A stretch of DNA of 64,000 bases from Gammaproteobacteria bacterium (GTDB lineage Bacteria > Pseudomonadota > Gammaproteobacteria > Xanthomonadales > Marinicellaceae). Under the pieces are notes generated by a model. The model was not told where the DNA came from. It worked only from the letters and a program-made list of their open reading frames with translations, and made no database searches. The stretch is from positions 434,001 through 498,000 of the forward strand of contig JAWLAO010000002.1 in assembly GCA_041395445.1 (NCBI GenBank). Direction: 5' to 3'. The position numbers and the translations under genes were made by a program. Below, one piece after another: positions 51,683 to 61,513 of this stretch; the stretch's first letter is position 1, and each line of letters opens with the position of its first letter.

Positions 51683-51707
51683 GATTGTTAAAAATGTTAA
51701 TCTGAAT

Positions 51708-52157
51708 ATGAAGCAAAAAGTTCTAACAGAGTTATTGGAACCTGTAATTACAGCAATGGGTTATGTATTTTGGGGAATTGAATACCAAATTCGTAAAGCT
51801 GATGCTCTATTAAGAGTTTATATAGACAGTCCGGAAGGAATCTCAGTGGACGATTGTGCAGATGTCAGTTATGAAATTTCAGGGGTGTTGGATGTTGAAG
51901 AGCCAATATCAATGGCTTATGTTCTTGAAGTTTCGTCACCAGGCTTAGATAGAATTCTATTCACACCACAACAATTTGAACAATTTATTGGTGAAGAAGC
52001 AAAGATAAATTTGAATCATAAAATTGATAATAGAAGAAAAATTAAAGGTAAAATTATCACTGTTGAGGGTGACAAAATAACAATAGAATCAGAAGGTGAA
52101 CAAATCATTGTTGATTTTGATACGATTATGAAAGCAAGAATTGTTCCTGGTTTTTGA
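51708..52157 (+). CDS. rimP: Ribosome maturation factor RimP
   Basis: 149 residues from ATG 51708 (the frame opens at a TTG 27 bp upstream that sits inside the terminator T-run). N-terminal domain with VFWGIEYQIRKADALLRVYID and DCADVSYEISGVLDVEEPI, then LEVSSPGLDRIL and a C-terminal SH3-like domain. It helps 30S subunit maturation. Followed by nusA after 12 bp. Confidence 0.95.
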   Translation: MKQKVLTELLEPVITAMGYVFWGIEYQIRKADALLRVYIDSPEGISVDDCADVSYEISGVLDVEEPISMAYVLEVSSPGLDRILFTPQQFEQFIGEEAKINLNHKIDNRRKIKGKIITVEGDKITIESEGEQIIVDFDTIMKARIVPGF

Positions 52158-52169
52158 TGGAGTTTAAAA

Positions 52170-53660
52170 ATGAGTAAAGAGATTTTATACGTTGCAGAAG
52201 CATTATCTAATGAAAAAAATGTTACTAAAGAAGTCATTTATGAAGCTATTGAGTTAGCTTTGGCATCTGCAACACGAAAAAAACATCGTAAAGATATGGA
52301 TGTTAAAGTGATAATTAACCCACAAACTGGTAACTACCGTAGTTTTAGACGTTGGGAAGTGGTCGCTGATGAAGATTTGGAATTTGAAGATAAGCAAGTT
52401 GCGTTATCAGAAGCACAGTCAGACAACCCGGAAGTAGAAATCGGTGATGTTTTAGAAGAAGAAATGGAATCTATTGAGTTTGGCCGAATTGCAGCACAAA
52501 CGGCTAAACAAGTTATCTTGCAAAAAGTTCGCGAAGCAGAAAGAATGCAAGTAGTCGATAAATATGAAGATCGAGTCGGCGAAGTTTTGAATGGCACAGT
52601 GAAGAGAGTAGACAGAGGACATATTTTCCTGGATTTAGGAAATAAAGTGGAAGCTATCATTCCTAAGGATCAGTCAATTCCAAGAGAAATGACTCGTAGA
52701 GGAGATCGTTTACGTGGATTACTTATTGAAGTCAACAAGGATAATCGTGGGCCACTATTGACTCTTTCAAGAAGTGCTTCTGAGTTTTTAATTGAGTTAT
52801 TTAAAGTAGAGGTTCCTGAGATTGATCAAGGTTTGATTAAAATTAAAGGAGCTGCTAGAGACCCGGGATTTCGTGCTAAAATAGCGGTTCACTCAACAGA
52901 CCCAAAACTAGATCCGATTGGAGCTTGTGTGGGTATGCGAGGATCTCGTGTAATGTCAGTTTCAAACGAACTAGGCGGTGAGAGAATTGATATCGTATTA
53001 TGGGATGAAGATCCAGCTCATTTTGTCATTAATGCAATGGCGCCTGCGGAAATTGAATCCATAGTCGTTGATGAAGACAGAAATAGCATTGATGTCGCCG
53101 TTGCCGAAGATAAATTATCACAAGCCATTGGACGTGGCGGACAAAATGTTCGTTTGGCAAGTGAGTTAACAGGCTGGAATATTAATGTCATGACATCCGA
53201 ACAAGCGGATGAGAAGAATCAGTCTGAAGCGATGGAATTTGTTGAGAAATTCATGGATCAATTGGATATTGATGAAGACATGGCAGTTATACTCGTACAA
53301 GAAGGCTTCAGTTCAATTGATGAAATCGCTTACGTCGATAAATCCGAATTATTAGCAGTTGAAGGATTTGATGAAGATGTTGTGAGTGAGTTGAGACAAA
53401 GAGCCAGAGATGCGCTTTTGACGCAATTAATCTCAAAAGAAGAAAAACTGGAAGAAACAAAACCAGCAGATGATTTACTGAATTTAGAAGGAATGGATAG
53501 TAAATTAGCATATACATTAGCGTCAAAACAAATTACAACCAGGGATGATTTAGCAGATTTATCAACAGATGAATTGATGGAAATTTCCGAATTATCAGAA
53601 GAACAAGCATCACAATTAATCGTAGAAGCTCGTAAACACTGGTTTGAAGAGGAAGAATAA
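52170..53660 (+). CDS. nusA: Transcription elongation/antitermination factor NusA
   Basis: 496 residues: N-terminal RNAP-binding domain, S1 domain (VNGTVKRVDRGHIFLDLGN-like GEVLNGTVKRVDRGHIFLDL), KH1/KH2 with GACVGMRGSRVMSVSNELGGERIDIVLW and SQAIGRGGQNVRLASELTGW, and two C-terminal acidic repeats. Standard length and order. 20 bp before infB. Confidence 0.98.
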   Translation: MSKEILYVAEALSNEKNVTKEVIYEAIELALASATRKKHRKDMDVKVIINPQTGNYRSFRRWEVVADEDLEFEDKQVALSEAQSDNPEVEIGDVLEEEMESIEFGRIAAQTAKQVILQKVREAERMQVVDKYEDRVGEVLNGTVKRVDRGHIFLDLGNKVEAIIPKDQSIPREMTRRGDRLRGLLIEVNKDNRGPLLTLSRSASEFLIELFKVEVPEIDQGLIKIKGAARDPGFRAKIAVHSTDPKLDPIGACVGMRGSRVMSVSNELGGERIDIVLWDEDPAHFVINAMAPAEIESIVVDEDRNSIDVAVAEDKLSQAIGRGGQNVRLASELTGWNINVMTSEQADEKNQSEAMEFVEKFMDQLDIDEDMAVILVQEGFSSIDEIAYVDKSELLAVEGFDEDVVSELRQRARDALLTQLISKEEKLEETKPADDLLNLEGMDSKLAYTLASKQITTRDDLADLSTDELMEISELSEEQASQLIVEARKHWFEEEE

Positions 53661-53680
53661 ATAAAACAAAGAGGTTCAGA

Positions 53681-56329
53681 ATGTCTGAAGTAACAGTAAA
53701 ACAATTAGCAGAAGTCCTTGGAATATCGCTTGAACAACTGATGGATCAGTTGTCAGGAGCTGGTATATCCGTTAAAAGTGCAGATGACACAATTAGTAAT
53801 GAAGACAAAAGACAATTGTTAGCATACTTACGTTCTGCTCATGGAAAAGAAAATAAGGATGAAACACCTAAAAAGAAAGTTGTCTTAAAGCGGAAATCCA
53901 CCGGGACACTGAAAATCTCCAGTGGTACAGGCGTACGTGCAAAAACAAAAACAGTTAACATTGAAGTTCGTAAAAAAAGGATTGTCAATAAACTGAACAA
54001 AGATGAAATGGACGAAATTGCACGAGATCGACAAGAAGCATTAAAAGCTTTAGAAGAAAGAAAAAAACAACTTGCTGCTGAAGAAACAAAAAGAATAGAA
54101 GAGGAAAAACTTAGAAAGCAAGAGGAAGAGGAAGCCAGAAAAGCAGAAGAAAGTATAAAACAGCAAGAGCAGGAAGAAGAGCTCGTTGAGGTTGAAGAAA
54201 CTGAACAGGAAGAAGTTGAAGAGGATAATGATGATTCTTCAGATACTCAAGAAGAACTGACTGAAGAAGAACAAGCCAAAGCCAAAGAGTTGCAAGAGAT
54301 TGAAGATCAGGTGCAAAGACAAGTTATGGCAGCGGTTGAGAAGAAAAAAAGAGAAAAGGAAAACCTCAAGAAAGGAAAGCATGCGAAGAAAAAAGATGAT
54401 GAAGAAGAAGATGACGATTTTTCTAAGTCTCGAAATAGAAAGAAACAAGGAAAGTATGGTAGAGAAGAGCTACATGTAAAAGGTGGCAAGAAAGGAGCTT
54501 TCGCAAAAGACTTCAAAAAACCTGAAAAACATGGTTTTACCAAACCGGTTGCTGATCAGGTTAAAACAGTCAAAATCTCTAGCGATGGAATTACATTGTC
54601 TGAGTTGGCGAAGGATCTGGCAATCAAAGCCGGAGATATTATCAAGGAGCTTATGAAAGAAGGAATGATGGTGACTATTAACCACATTCTTGATCAGGAT
54701 ACAGCTGTATTGGTTGTCGAGGAGCTGGGTCATCAGGCAGAAATCGTTGCAGAGCAAACTCTTGCAGAGGAGCTTTTCTCTGAAGCTGAAGAAAAAGAGG
54801 ATGAAAGCCTAGCAGAAACTCGTCCACCGGTTGTGACGGTTATGGGTCACGTTGATCATGGTAAAACATCTTTACTTGATTATATTCGTGAAACCAAAGT
54901 CACCGATAAAGAAGCCGGTGGAATCACTCAGCATATTGGTGCTTATCACGTCAAAACTGACCATGGTGTGATTTCATTTATAGACACACCGGGACATGCT
55001 GCATTTACAGCTATGAGACAACGTGGTGCTCAGGCAACTGATATTGTCATTCTTGTTGTAGCGGCAAATGACGGTGTGATGCCGCAAACTGTCGAAGCAG
55101 TTAAACACGCAAAAGCAGCAGGTGTTCCGATTATCGTTGCAGTCAATAAGATGGATCTACAAGGAGCATCAGTTGATAAGGCAAAGAAAGATCTAACCAA
55201 TTACGAAATCGTCCCGGAAGATTGGGGTGGAGACACTCAATTTGTGCCTGTGTCTGCAAAAACTGGAATGGGAATTGAAGAGTTATTGGAGGCAATAAGC
55301 TTACAAGCAGAGGTAATGGAGCTTAAAGCGATAGTCAACAAACCTGCAAAAGGGATTGTAGTTGAGTCCAGTTTAGATAAAGGAAAAGGTCCGGTAGCAA
55401 CTGTTTTAGTTAAATCAGGTACCTTGAAAAAAGGTGATATGGTACTGAGTGGAGAGCAATTTGGTCGTGCCAGACGTATGCTCAATGAATTGGGCCAAGA
55501 AGTTGAAGAAGCAGGTCCTTCTATTCCGGTGGTTATTCAAGGTTTGTCAGGCGTGCCGATAGCCGGTGAAGAGTTTTTGGTCGTTCAAAATGAAAAACTG
55601 GCAAAATCAGCAGCCGCGGAACGTAAAGCTCATGAACGAGATGTGCGCCTAAAAGCTCAGCAGGTCGCTAAACTCGAAGAAATGATGTCCAGCATGGGTC
55701 AAACTAAAGAAAAACTAATTGTGAATCTGTTGATTAAAGCAGATGTACAAGGTTCGGTTGAAGCCCTTAAAGAGTCATTAACCTCATTAGGTAATGACGA
55801 TGTTGAAGTTCGTGCAATTTCCACCGGTGTGGGCGGAATCACTAATGCTGATGCACAACTGGCTTTATCTGCGAATGCTATGATTATTGGTTTTAATGTT
55901 CGTGCAGATAAACCGGCTCGTGAAGTCATCAAACAAAATGATTTGGACTTGCATTATTACAGCATCATTTATGAAGCCATTGATAATGTAAAGGCAGCCA
56001 TCACAGGCTTCTTAGGTACAGAAACTAAAGAAGTTATTATTGGTAATGCGGAAGTTAAAGATGTATTCCGTTCATCCAAATTTGGAGCAATTGCCGGTTG
56101 TATTGTGCTTGAGGGTTCTGTTAAACGAGATAACCCAATTCGTGTTCTTCGTGATAATGTTGTTATTTTCCAAGGTGAGCTGGAATCATTGCGTCGCCAT
56201 AAAGATGACGTCAAAGAGGTTCGTGCAGGAACAGAATGCGGAATAGGTGTAAAAGGATACGATGATATTCAACCCGGAGACGAGATTGAATGTTACGAGC
56301 GTGTCGAGGTTAAGAAAACTCTGGATTAA
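53681..56329 (+). CDS. infB: Translation initiation factor IF-2
   Basis: 882 residues. An N-terminal small helical domain is followed by a very charged Lys/Glu linker (about 90-270), then a second IF2N domain and the GTPase: GHVDHGKT, DTPGHAAF and NKMD. The C-terminal domains include the fMet-tRNA-binding region. The linker accounts for the long opposite-strand open frames here, which are not genes. Confidence 0.98.
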   Translation: MSEVTVKQLAEVLGISLEQLMDQLSGAGISVKSADDTISNEDKRQLLAYLRSAHGKENKDETPKKKVVLKRKSTGTLKISSGTGVRAKTKTVNIEVRKKRIVNKLNKDEMDEIARDRQEALKALEERKKQLAAEETKRIEEEKLRKQEEEEARKAEESIKQQEQEEELVEVEETEQEEVEEDNDDSSDTQEELTEEEQAKAKELQEIEDQVQRQVMAAVEKKKREKENLKKGKHAKKKDDEEEDDDFSKSRNRKKQGKYGREELHVKGGKKGAFAKDFKKPEKHGFTKPVADQVKTVKISSDGITLSELAKDLAIKAGDIIKELMKEGMMVTINHILDQDTAVLVVEELGHQAEIVAEQTLAEELFSEAEEKEDESLAETRPPVVTVMGHVDHGKTSLLDYIRETKVTDKEAGGITQHIGAYHVKTDHGVISFIDTPGHAAFTAMRQRGAQATDIVILVVAANDGVMPQTVEAVKHAKAAGVPIIVAVNKMDLQGASVDKAKKDLTNYEIVPEDWGGDTQFVPVSAKTGMGIEELLEAISLQAEVMELKAIVNKPAKGIVVESSLDKGKGPVATVLVKSGTLKKGDMVLSGEQFGRARRMLNELGQEVEEAGPSIPVVIQGLSGVPIAGEEFLVVQNEKLAKSAAAERKAHERDVRLKAQQVAKLEEMMSSMGQTKEKLIVNLLIKADVQGSVEALKESLTSLGNDDVEVRAISTGVGGITNADAQLALSANAMIIGFNVRADKPAREVIKQNDLDLHYYSIIYEAIDNVKAAITGFLGTETKEVIIGNAEVKDVFRSSKFGAIAGCIVLEGSVKRDNPIRVLRDNVVIFQGELESLRRHKDDVKEVRAGTECGIGVKGYDDIQPGDEIECYERVEVKKTLD

Positions 56330-56334
56330 TCATT

Positions 56335-56712
56335 ATGGCATTCAGAGAATTCACCCGCTCCGATCGTATGGCTTCACAAATATTAAAAGTAATAGCCGTT
56401 GCGGTCAGGGAAAAGTTTGAATACGATAAAGAGTTAAAACATGTTGCAATTACTGATGTTGATGTCAGTCGTGACCTGTCAATTGCTAAAGTGTTCTTTA
56501 ATACATTATTCCCGAAATATGAGCAAGAAGCACAACAAGCATTAAATGAAAATGCCGGCTTTTTGCGTTCGATTGTCGCAAAAAAAATTCACGCTAGAAA
56601 AGTTCCGGAACTAAGGTTTTATTATGATGCTTCTTTGGAAAGAGGAGCATCATTAGAATCTCTCATCAGCAAAGCCAGAGAATCTGATCCGGGATTTGAT
56701 GAAGAGGAATAA
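56335..56712 (+). CDS. rbfA: Ribosome-binding factor A
   Basis: 125 residues, KH-type fold: FTRSDRMASQILKVIAVAVREK N terminus, ITDVDVSRDLSIAKVFF and LRFYYDASLERG. Binds the 30S subunit during 16S maturation. Lies 5 bp after infB. Confidence 0.97.
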   Translation: MAFREFTRSDRMASQILKVIAVAVREKFEYDKELKHVAITDVDVSRDLSIAKVFFNTLFPKYEQEAQQALNENAGFLRSIVAKKIHARKVPELRFYYDASLERGASLESLISKARESDPGFDEEE

Positions 56713-56747
56713 CCTCAATAATTAATGCAATAATGGAATTTTAAGTC

Positions 56748-57665
56748 TTGTCAAAGCCAAGAAGTAAAAATCAGCAGGAAGTTCATGGAATTTTGTTGCT
56801 GAATAAACCGCAAGGAATCAGTTCCAACGCAGCTCTGCAAAAAGCCAGAAATATATTTCGCGCAAAAAAAGCCGGTCATACAGGCAGTCTTGATCCAATG
56901 GCAACCGGATTATTACCTTGTTGTTTTGGCGATGCCACACGAATCGCCGGATTGATGTTGAGTTCTGACAAGGTTTACATTGCGGAATGTGAAATCGGCA
57001 GTGAAACAGATACCGGCGATGCCACAGGAATGATTACACAAGAATCTTCCAAACACTTCTTGCAGGATGAAGAAATAGAAAAAGGCATTCAAAACTTTAG
57101 CGGTGAAATCGAACAAATTCCTCCGATGTATTCGGCACTTTATCATAATGGTGTACGACTTTACAAATTGGCCCGCTCCGGTGTTGAAGTTGAAAGGCCG
57201 TCTCGTAAAATCACTATCCATGATTTTAAACTGTTAAACATCGACAACAGTTCAGATAGGCAAAAGCTTTCTTTTGAAATTCATGTTTCCAAAGGAACAT
57301 ACATCCGCACATTACTTGAGGACTTTGCAAAATATTGCGGAACTTATGCTCACATGACAAAATTGCACCGTATTCAAACCGGAGTATTGAAAGGCAATAT
57401 GGTGACATTGGAACAACTCCAAGAAACGGAAAACCCATTTGAATTACTTAATGGTATAGATTATGCTTTAACAGAATATACACAAGTGACTCTGACAAAA
57501 GAGCAAATCCAGACCCTTATTCATGGACTTAGATTTGAAAGCAAAATGGTAGAAGGAATTTACCGGATTTATGACGAACAAGACCAATTTATTGGACTTG
57601 GAGAGGCTCAATCTAACGGACAGTTCAAAGTCAAAAAGCTGTTTTTGAAGTCATACTTAGGTTAA
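56748..57665 (+). CDS. truB: tRNA pseudouridine(55) synthase TruB
   Basis: 305 residues from TTG 56748. LLNKPQGISSNAALQKARNIF, the catalytic Asp in HTGSLDPMATGLLP, and the C-terminal PUA-like part typical of gammaproteobacterial TruB. Makes pseudouridine 55 in the tRNA T-loop. Last gene of the operon as recognised here. Confidence 0.96.
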   Translation: MSKPRSKNQQEVHGILLLNKPQGISSNAALQKARNIFRAKKAGHTGSLDPMATGLLPCCFGDATRIAGLMLSSDKVYIAECEIGSETDTGDATGMITQESSKHFLQDEEIEKGIQNFSGEIEQIPPMYSALYHNGVRLYKLARSGVEVERPSRKITIHDFKLLNIDNSSDRQKLSFEIHVSKGTYIRTLLEDFAKYCGTYAHMTKLHRIQTGVLKGNMVTLEQLQETENPFELLNGIDYALTEYTQVTLTKEQIQTLIHGLRFESKMVEGIYRIYDEQDQFIGLGEAQSNGQFKVKKLFLKSYLG

Positions 57666-57666
57666 T

Positions 57667-58030
57667 TTACTTTTTATAGTAGAAATAGTCCATAAAGATA
57701 TTCGTTTTACCTTTCTTTTGGTGGTCATCAATAAAAACATAACCGGACTTTATCACATCATGTGTTTTAAGTTTGCAGATATAATTGTCAGCCATATCAT
57801 TTTTTTCACAACTATCAACAAACTCACTCTTTTTGTAAAAGTCCAGAATATCTTCAGGTGCTGCCGTAGAACCGAGTTCAACTTGTTTCATTAAAATATC
57901 GGGATTACTACTGTCCATTTCTTCGCTAAAAGTAATTTCAGAACTCGGAAAAGGGGGGAACTTCAGGAGGTGTTTCAGATAATACCCAATGCGAAAAAAG
58001 AACTATGCAAAAGAATAAAAGTTTTTTCAT
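57667..58030 (-). pseudogene. Small exported protein split by a frameshift at a G/C homopolymer
   Basis: The reading frame ending at 57667 encodes 83 residues from an internal ATG at 57918. On the minus strand a second frame starts at ATG 58030 and encodes a clear signal peptide (KKLLFFCIVLFSHWVLSE) then TPPEVPPF, and shifts into the first frame at a run of six C (six G at 57953-57958 on the plus strand). Removing one base gives a continuous protein of about 120 residues. This is either a true frameshift, a phase-variable tract or a sequencing error. The mature part (MDSSNPDILMKQVELGS, FYKKSEFVDSCEKND) has two Cys and no recognised domain. Confidence 0.75.
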
Positions 58031-58109
58031 AATTGAAACCAAGAAGAAAATTTAATTATAAAAATCAAACTTACAATGTACAATAAATTTTTTTATAGAA
58101 AATGTTCAA

Positions 58110-59418
58110 TTGCATTCCGATAAAAAATACAGCACTCGTTCGGCGACAGCAGTCATTGTTGCGAATATGATTGGCACCAGTGTTTTTGCATCTTTGGGTT
58201 ATCAGTTGCTAGATATTCAATCAGGTTTTGTTGTATTACTTCTATGGGCAGTAGGAGGGTTAACAGCTCCTTTTCGGAGCGTTGAGTTATGCGGAATTAG
58301 GTCTGCATTGCCACGTTCCGGTGGCGAGTATCATTTTCTCAGCAAAATATATGGTCATCCGGCTGCCGGCTTTGTGACCGGATGGGTTTCTATTACAATT
58401 GGATTTGCAGCGCCAACGGCAATGGTTGCCATATTATTTGGTGGGTACTTTTCATCGGTTTTTACAAGCCTGGAATGAAACAATTTTAGCCGCTGGGTTG
58501 ATTATTGTATTAACAGCCATTCATATCACCAACCACAGACAAAGTGGCGGATTTCATCAAATCATGACATTGGTTAAATTGATTTTAATCATCCTGTTTT
58601 GTGTTGCTGGATTTGCAGCTGAACCGATAAAGGGGATTGAATTTGTACCGCATCAAGAAGATTTATCAATTATCTTTAGCAGTAGTTTTGCAGTTTCACT
58701 GATCTATGTCAACTATGCATATATGGGTTGGAACTCTGCAACATATATTTCCAGTGAATTGGACAACCCACAAAAAAGCCTGCCTCGAATTTTATTGAGT
58801 GGCACGTTATTAGTCGCCATACTTTACGTTTTGATAAACGCTGTATTTTTATATGTTGCACCAATTGAGGAAATGAAAGGAGTTAAGGAGATTGGATTTA
58901 TAGCTGCGAAGTATATATTTGGCGACAGCGGTTCGGTTATTTTTAGTATCTGTCTTTCAATCGTGTTGATTTCAACTGTTAGTGCCATGACAATTGCCGG
59001 GCCAAGAGCATTTCAGTCGATTGGACAGGATTATCCTTTGTTTAGAATTCTTGCCAAGACCAATAACAACAATATTCCGGTTTATGCCATTTTATTGCAG
59101 TCAATATTGAGTTTGATTTTTATCTTTACCTCATCGTTTCAAAGCATTCTGATTTTTGCAGGGTTTACCCTGGGTCTCAGTAATTTCGCGACTGTATTAG
59201 GAGTTTTTGTTCTGCGTTATAAGCAGCCGGAATTGGTTCGTCCGTATAAAACATGGTTATATCCAATCACACCAATGCTTTATTTATTGTTGATGGGATG
59301 GACTTTATGGCACATTACTATCGAAAAACCCAACGAAGCATTGATGAGTTTGACAGTTATTGTTGCGGGAATTTTAATGTATCTGGCATCAATCACTATT
59401 AGACCCGGAAGAACTTAA
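58110..59418 (+). pseudogene. APC-family amino acid permease with apparent frameshifts
   Basis: A TTG-started frame (58110-58478) and an overlapping frame (58399-59418) together encode one 435-residue permease of the amino acid-polyamine-organocation type: VANMIGTSVFASLG, the GGEYHFLSKIYG motif, and later YVNYAYMGWNSATYISSELDNP and VSAMTIAGPRAFQSIGQD. Deleting one T from the run at 58459-58463 joins the frames (SSVLQAWNE). Within 58267-58303 a second, compensating pair (extra C near 58269, missing base near 58302) would turn an unnatural APFRSVELCGIRS into ALFGALSYAELGS, the conserved family sequence. Transport substrate is unknown. See the matching finding on data quality. Confidence 0.88.
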
Positions 59419-60314
59419 CCCAGTTTGCTTTTCAAATATTTTATTAACTCAACTTCGTTTTCCGGTAATAACAATTCAGTAAATTGATTTTCAGCATCTT
59501 TCCAGATTTGCTCACCATTCTCGACAGCCATGTAATGAGGTTTGTTATTTTTCTCGCCGGAATAGCTACTGGTTGAATAATGTTTCGCGGCTGCGGCAAC
59601 GCCACTTCGTCCTCTGTGTAGAATATAACCACCGGAATTACTTCTGAAATCATAAAGCTGATATTTGTTTTTCCACAGGCTTTTTTGCAAGGGATAAGCC
59701 GGTGAACCATGATTCACAAAAGGTGAGATTTTTTTGTGACTATAAATATCTCGACGAAGACACAAAAAAGACGCTTGAGCCTGCGGACAAATATTGGAGC
59801 TGTAACGAAGTTCTCCGGCAAAAGCGTATTTTTTGGAATTGAAAATTTCTGCAAGCTCAGTTATGGTGTTGGGGTTTCTGAAAATAATATCGGTATCGCA
59901 AATCATCAAGACATTGCTTTGCAATTGTCTTTCTAAAGAGCTTTCCAGTTTGTTGAGATAATAAATCCCCTTCCTGAGCCCGCGAGCATGCGTACGTATC
60001 CAGCGATTTTCGACTAACTCAATCCGAAAAATACTTTTACTTAAATTTCTTAAAAAATCCAAACCGCCATCTTTGGAATCGTTATCCACAATTACAATCC
60101 GAGTTATTTTTTGACGGTTATTTTGCTGGCATAATGTCAAAAGCATTAACTTGAGAAAGTGCGTAGTTGAAAAATTGACCGTTAACAACGCAAATCGGCA
60201 ATCACCATCAAAATCAGGAATTTTGGCAACAGGAAATATTTTTTTCTGAATCACAGAAAAAATCTGATCCAGACGCTGACCAATTTTTCGTTGTAAATTA
60301 GCAAACAAAGACAT
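59415..60314 (-). CDS. Glycosyltransferase, family 2-like (GT-A fold)
   Basis: 299 residues. FALLTVNFSTTHFLKLML, ITRIVIVDNDSKDGG and the metal-binding DxD in MICDTDIIFRNP are typical of family 2 glycosyltransferases. The sequence RSNSGGYILHRGRSGVAAAAKHY near the C terminus is likely the acceptor loop. Cytoplasmic; substrate unknown. It converges on the permease gene (4-bp overlap). Confidence 0.82.
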   Translation of the reverse strand: MSLFANLQRKIGQRLDQIFSVIQKKIFPVAKIPDFDGDCRFALLTVNFSTTHFLKLMLLTLCQQNNRQKITRIVIVDNDSKDGGLDFLRNLSKSIFRIELVENRWIRTHARGLRKGIYYLNKLESSLERQLQSNVLMICDTDIIFRNPNTITELAEIFNSKKYAFAGELRYSSNICPQAQASFLCLRRDIYSHKKISPFVNHGSPAYPLQKSLWKNKYQLYDFRSNSGGYILHRGRSGVAAAAKHYSTSSYSGEKNNKPHYMAVENGEQIWKDAENQFTELLLPENEVELIKYLKSKLG

Positions 60315-60393
60315 ACAAGGCGAATAACAAATTTGAACCTAAAAGATAAAAGATTTAAAATTAAAACATAACTTTAACGAGCATCATTTTAAC

Positions 60394-61131
60394 ATGACAA
60401 AACTCAGTGTAAATGTAAACAAAATTGCGTTGCTTAGAAACTCCCGAGGCAGAGACTTTCCCAATGTGATTGATTTTGCGCAAAGATATATCAATCTTGG
60501 TGTGCATGGAATCACCGTTCATCCCCGACAGGACGAGCGCCACATCACAGTTCGGGACACTTTCGAACTGTCAGAGTTTTTGCAGGATTTCCCCGATGTG
60601 GAGTTCAATGTGGAAGGTTATCCCTCAGATCATTTCCTTAAAATTATCAAAGACACTCGCCCGGATCAATGCACACTGGTTCCCGATGGCGTCAATCAAC
60701 TCACCTCCGACCACGGCTGGGATATGCGATACAATCAGGACAGAATCAATCAACTAGGGAAACAGTTAGCCGATTATGGAGTGCGTAGCTCTGTTTTTCT
60801 AGATCCTGAAATTGAGCAGGTGGAATTGGTTGCTAAAACAGCAGTGGATCGTATCGAACTTTATACCGAAGAATACGCCTCGGCTTACGGTAGAGATAAT
60901 CAACAAAAAATCTGGCAGAAATACGCGGATGCCTCCAAACTCGCCCAAGAACTCGGTTTAGGAGTCAACGCCGGACATGACTTGGATTCTCAGAATCTTG
61001 GAAAATTTCTGGAAATTCCAAAAATCCTCGAAGTCTCCATTGGCCATGTTCTCACCATAGAATGTTTGTTGGAAGGAATGCCAACGGTGATTAAAAGATA
61101 TTTGGATATTTGTAAAGGAAGCAATGAGTAA
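60394..61131 (+). CDS. pdxJ: Pyridoxine 5'-phosphate synthase
   Basis: 245 residues, TIM barrel. LSVNVNKIALLRNSRG, GITVHPRQDERHIT, TLVPDGVNQLTSDHGWD and VNAGHDLDSQNLGKF are PdxJ signatures with the His and Glu catalytic residues. It condenses 1-deoxyxylulose 5-phosphate with an aminoacetone phosphate in vitamin B6 synthesis. No pdxA neighbour is in the window. Confidence 0.96.
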   Translation: MTKLSVNVNKIALLRNSRGRDFPNVIDFAQRYINLGVHGITVHPRQDERHITVRDTFELSEFLQDFPDVEFNVEGYPSDHFLKIIKDTRPDQCTLVPDGVNQLTSDHGWDMRYNQDRINQLGKQLADYGVRSSVFLDPEIEQVELVAKTAVDRIELYTEEYASAYGRDNQQKIWQKYADASKLAQELGLGVNAGHDLDSQNLGKFLEIPKILEVSIGHVLTIECLLEGMPTVIKRYLDICKGSNE

Positions 61132-61216
61132 TTAATAATGTGTAATTAATAATTATTACTAATCTCTCGCAGAGATGCAGAGGCACGGCGAAATCTAAGT
61201 GAGTACAAAAGAACTC

Positions 61217-61245
61217 TGTCATGCTGAGCGAAGTCGAAGCATCTC
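61217..61245. repeat. Interspersed repeat of the GTC...GAGCGAAGTCGAAG family
   Basis: GCTGAGCGAAGTCGAAGCAT closely matches a short repeat found across many bacterial genomes (often with TTCTGAGCGAAGTCGAAGAA). Its biological role is unknown. Confidence 0.7.
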
Positions 61246-61282
61246 CTCAATCCACCGTGATTCTTTTTAAAATTAGATGTTG

Positions 61283-61320
61283 TCTCCCCTTTTGAAAGGG
61301 GATTAGGGGGTATGTTACTA
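61283..61320. repeat. CCCCTTTT/AAAAGGGG repeat, second copy of the 5.67-kb repeat
   Basis: The palindrome 61286-61301 followed by GATTAGGGGGTATGTTACTA resembles 5670-5711 (CCCCTCTTCGAGGGGATTC then AGGAGTGGTAAATATTACTA). Two diverged copies of one family. Confidence 0.65.
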
Positions 61321-61448
61321 AACACAATTGATAACCGCAGTTCATTTGACTCGTATAATGAAGTGCAATAAACTTAAAACAACAAAATCAAAACAGAGCA
61401 AATTTTGACAATCAGTATCAAATCGGCTGGCCAGCTGTCAAAAAGAAG

Positions 61449-61513
61449 AACTCAAACAAGCCTTATCACGGTCAATCCTGACCATGATAAGACTAGTAGG
61501 TTAGCTTTGAGTT
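61449..61513. other. Nested stem-loop upstream of the EEP nuclease-like gene
   Basis: Inner stem of 13 bp with one mismatch (CTTATCACGGTCA / TGACCATGATAAG, 61462-61491) inside an outer 8-bp stem (AACTCAAA / TTTGAGTT, 61449-61513), ending 8 bp before the next gene. It could be a regulatory RNA structure or a recombination-site fold. Confidence 0.6.

Noticed and set aside
51681..51707. Longer RimP start at TTG 51681
   Set aside because: It lies in the T-run of a terminator hairpin; ATG 51708 matches the family start.
54239..54543. Phe/Ser-rich minus-strand frames within infB
   Set aside because: Produced by the Lys/Glu-rich GAA/AAA linker of IF-2 read in reverse.
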